NCBI GenBank assembly: GCA_964598485.1
Contig: CAZRCD010000013.1
Span: 1-49,142, forward strand
DNA: 49,142 nt
DNA from: SOJA01 sp964598485
GTDB taxonomy: Archaea > Thermoproteota > Bathyarchaeia > Bathyarchaeales > Bathycorpusculaceae
Reading direction: 5' to 3'
The number at the start of each line of letters is the position of its first letter. The stretch's first letter is position 1. The notes beneath the pieces were generated by a model. That model made no database searches. It saw nothing but the letters and a program-made list of their open reading frames with translations, and was not told where the DNA came from. Shown here piece by piece: positions 49,096 to 49,142 of the stretch. The position numbers and the translations under genes were made by a program.

Positions 49096-49142
49096 CCTTG
49101 TCCCGATATTATGTATTGAAGAACGTTGGTGAGACTGCTTTT

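Noticed and set aside
1..49142. CRISPR arrays
   Set aside because: No run of regularly spaced identical repeats of 24-37 bases was seen on either strand, and no cas genes occur.

Overview
The window comes from an archaeon, most likely a Bathyarchaeia-type or related TACK lineage. The evidence is a group II thermosome, a three-OB-fold archaeal RPA, PyrI, a bifunctional IMPase/FBPase-type phosphatase, DUF131 proteins, tandem-HTH Lrp-type regulators, archaeal pilin, roadblock proteins, TATA-type promoters with GGTGA/GGAGG ribosome sites, frequent TTG/GTG starts, and a tRNA-Met with a bulge-helix-bulge intron. The lineage call is an inference from gene content; no rRNA is present.

Layout. 0-4.9 kb: three small SAM methyltransferases and a DUF89 phosphatase, interspersed with gene debris (truncated copies of an MBL-fold gene and an Mrp gene, and a DUF3786 remnant). 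4.9-7.96 kb: a reverse-strand redox operon with a Cys-rich protein, NuoC, and a single polypeptide fusing NuoI, NuoB and NuoD. 8.0-11.5 kb: an operon of Mrp/Nbp35 ATPase, two NifX-like proteins and two MinD-type ATPases with inserted ferredoxins, resembling the bacterial orange-protein (ORP) cluster. 11.7-16.2 kb: thermosome, thioredoxin, an MFS transporter and a methyltransferase. 16.6-22.4 kb: a radical SAM enzyme, a TlpA-like thiol protein with a tiny CxxC membrane protein and a NapH-like ferredoxin, TrmO, an MBL-fold enzyme, CoA-binding, NifX and DUF5320 proteins, and a divergent DUF134 regulator.

22.6-27 kb: a RelE/RHH toxin-antitoxin pair with a palindromic operator, an alpha/beta hydrolase broken by a nonsense codon, tRNA-Leu, tRNA-Thr, an Lrp regulator, an integrase remnant, rpiA and the intron-containing tRNA-Met. 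27-36.6 kb: core genes (RPA, SWIM protein, Hsp20, phosphoesterase, IMPase), regulators, and a pilin-roadblock operon. 36.7-49 kb: an accessory or defence-like region with an integrase remnant, AbiEi/AbiEii, an MFS transporter, a nuclease-like gene, a candidate structured RNA, a broken HsdS, HNH, a zincin metalloprotease next to dCTP deaminase and a MazG-type dUTPase-like protein, PyrI and degenerate small ORFs.

The most unusual feature is a short GC-alternating motif, GCGCGC(GC)TAG/A, that recurs through the window, mostly between genes. In at least two cases a truncated duplicate of a gene still intact elsewhere in the window stops at the motif, which suggests a recombination or end-joining junction. 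Other highlights are the NuoI-NuoB-NuoD fusion with both hydrogenase CxxC pairs reading CxxD, a tRNA intron in the variable loop, a 63-bp inverted dispersed repeat, and the zincin/dCTP deaminase locus.
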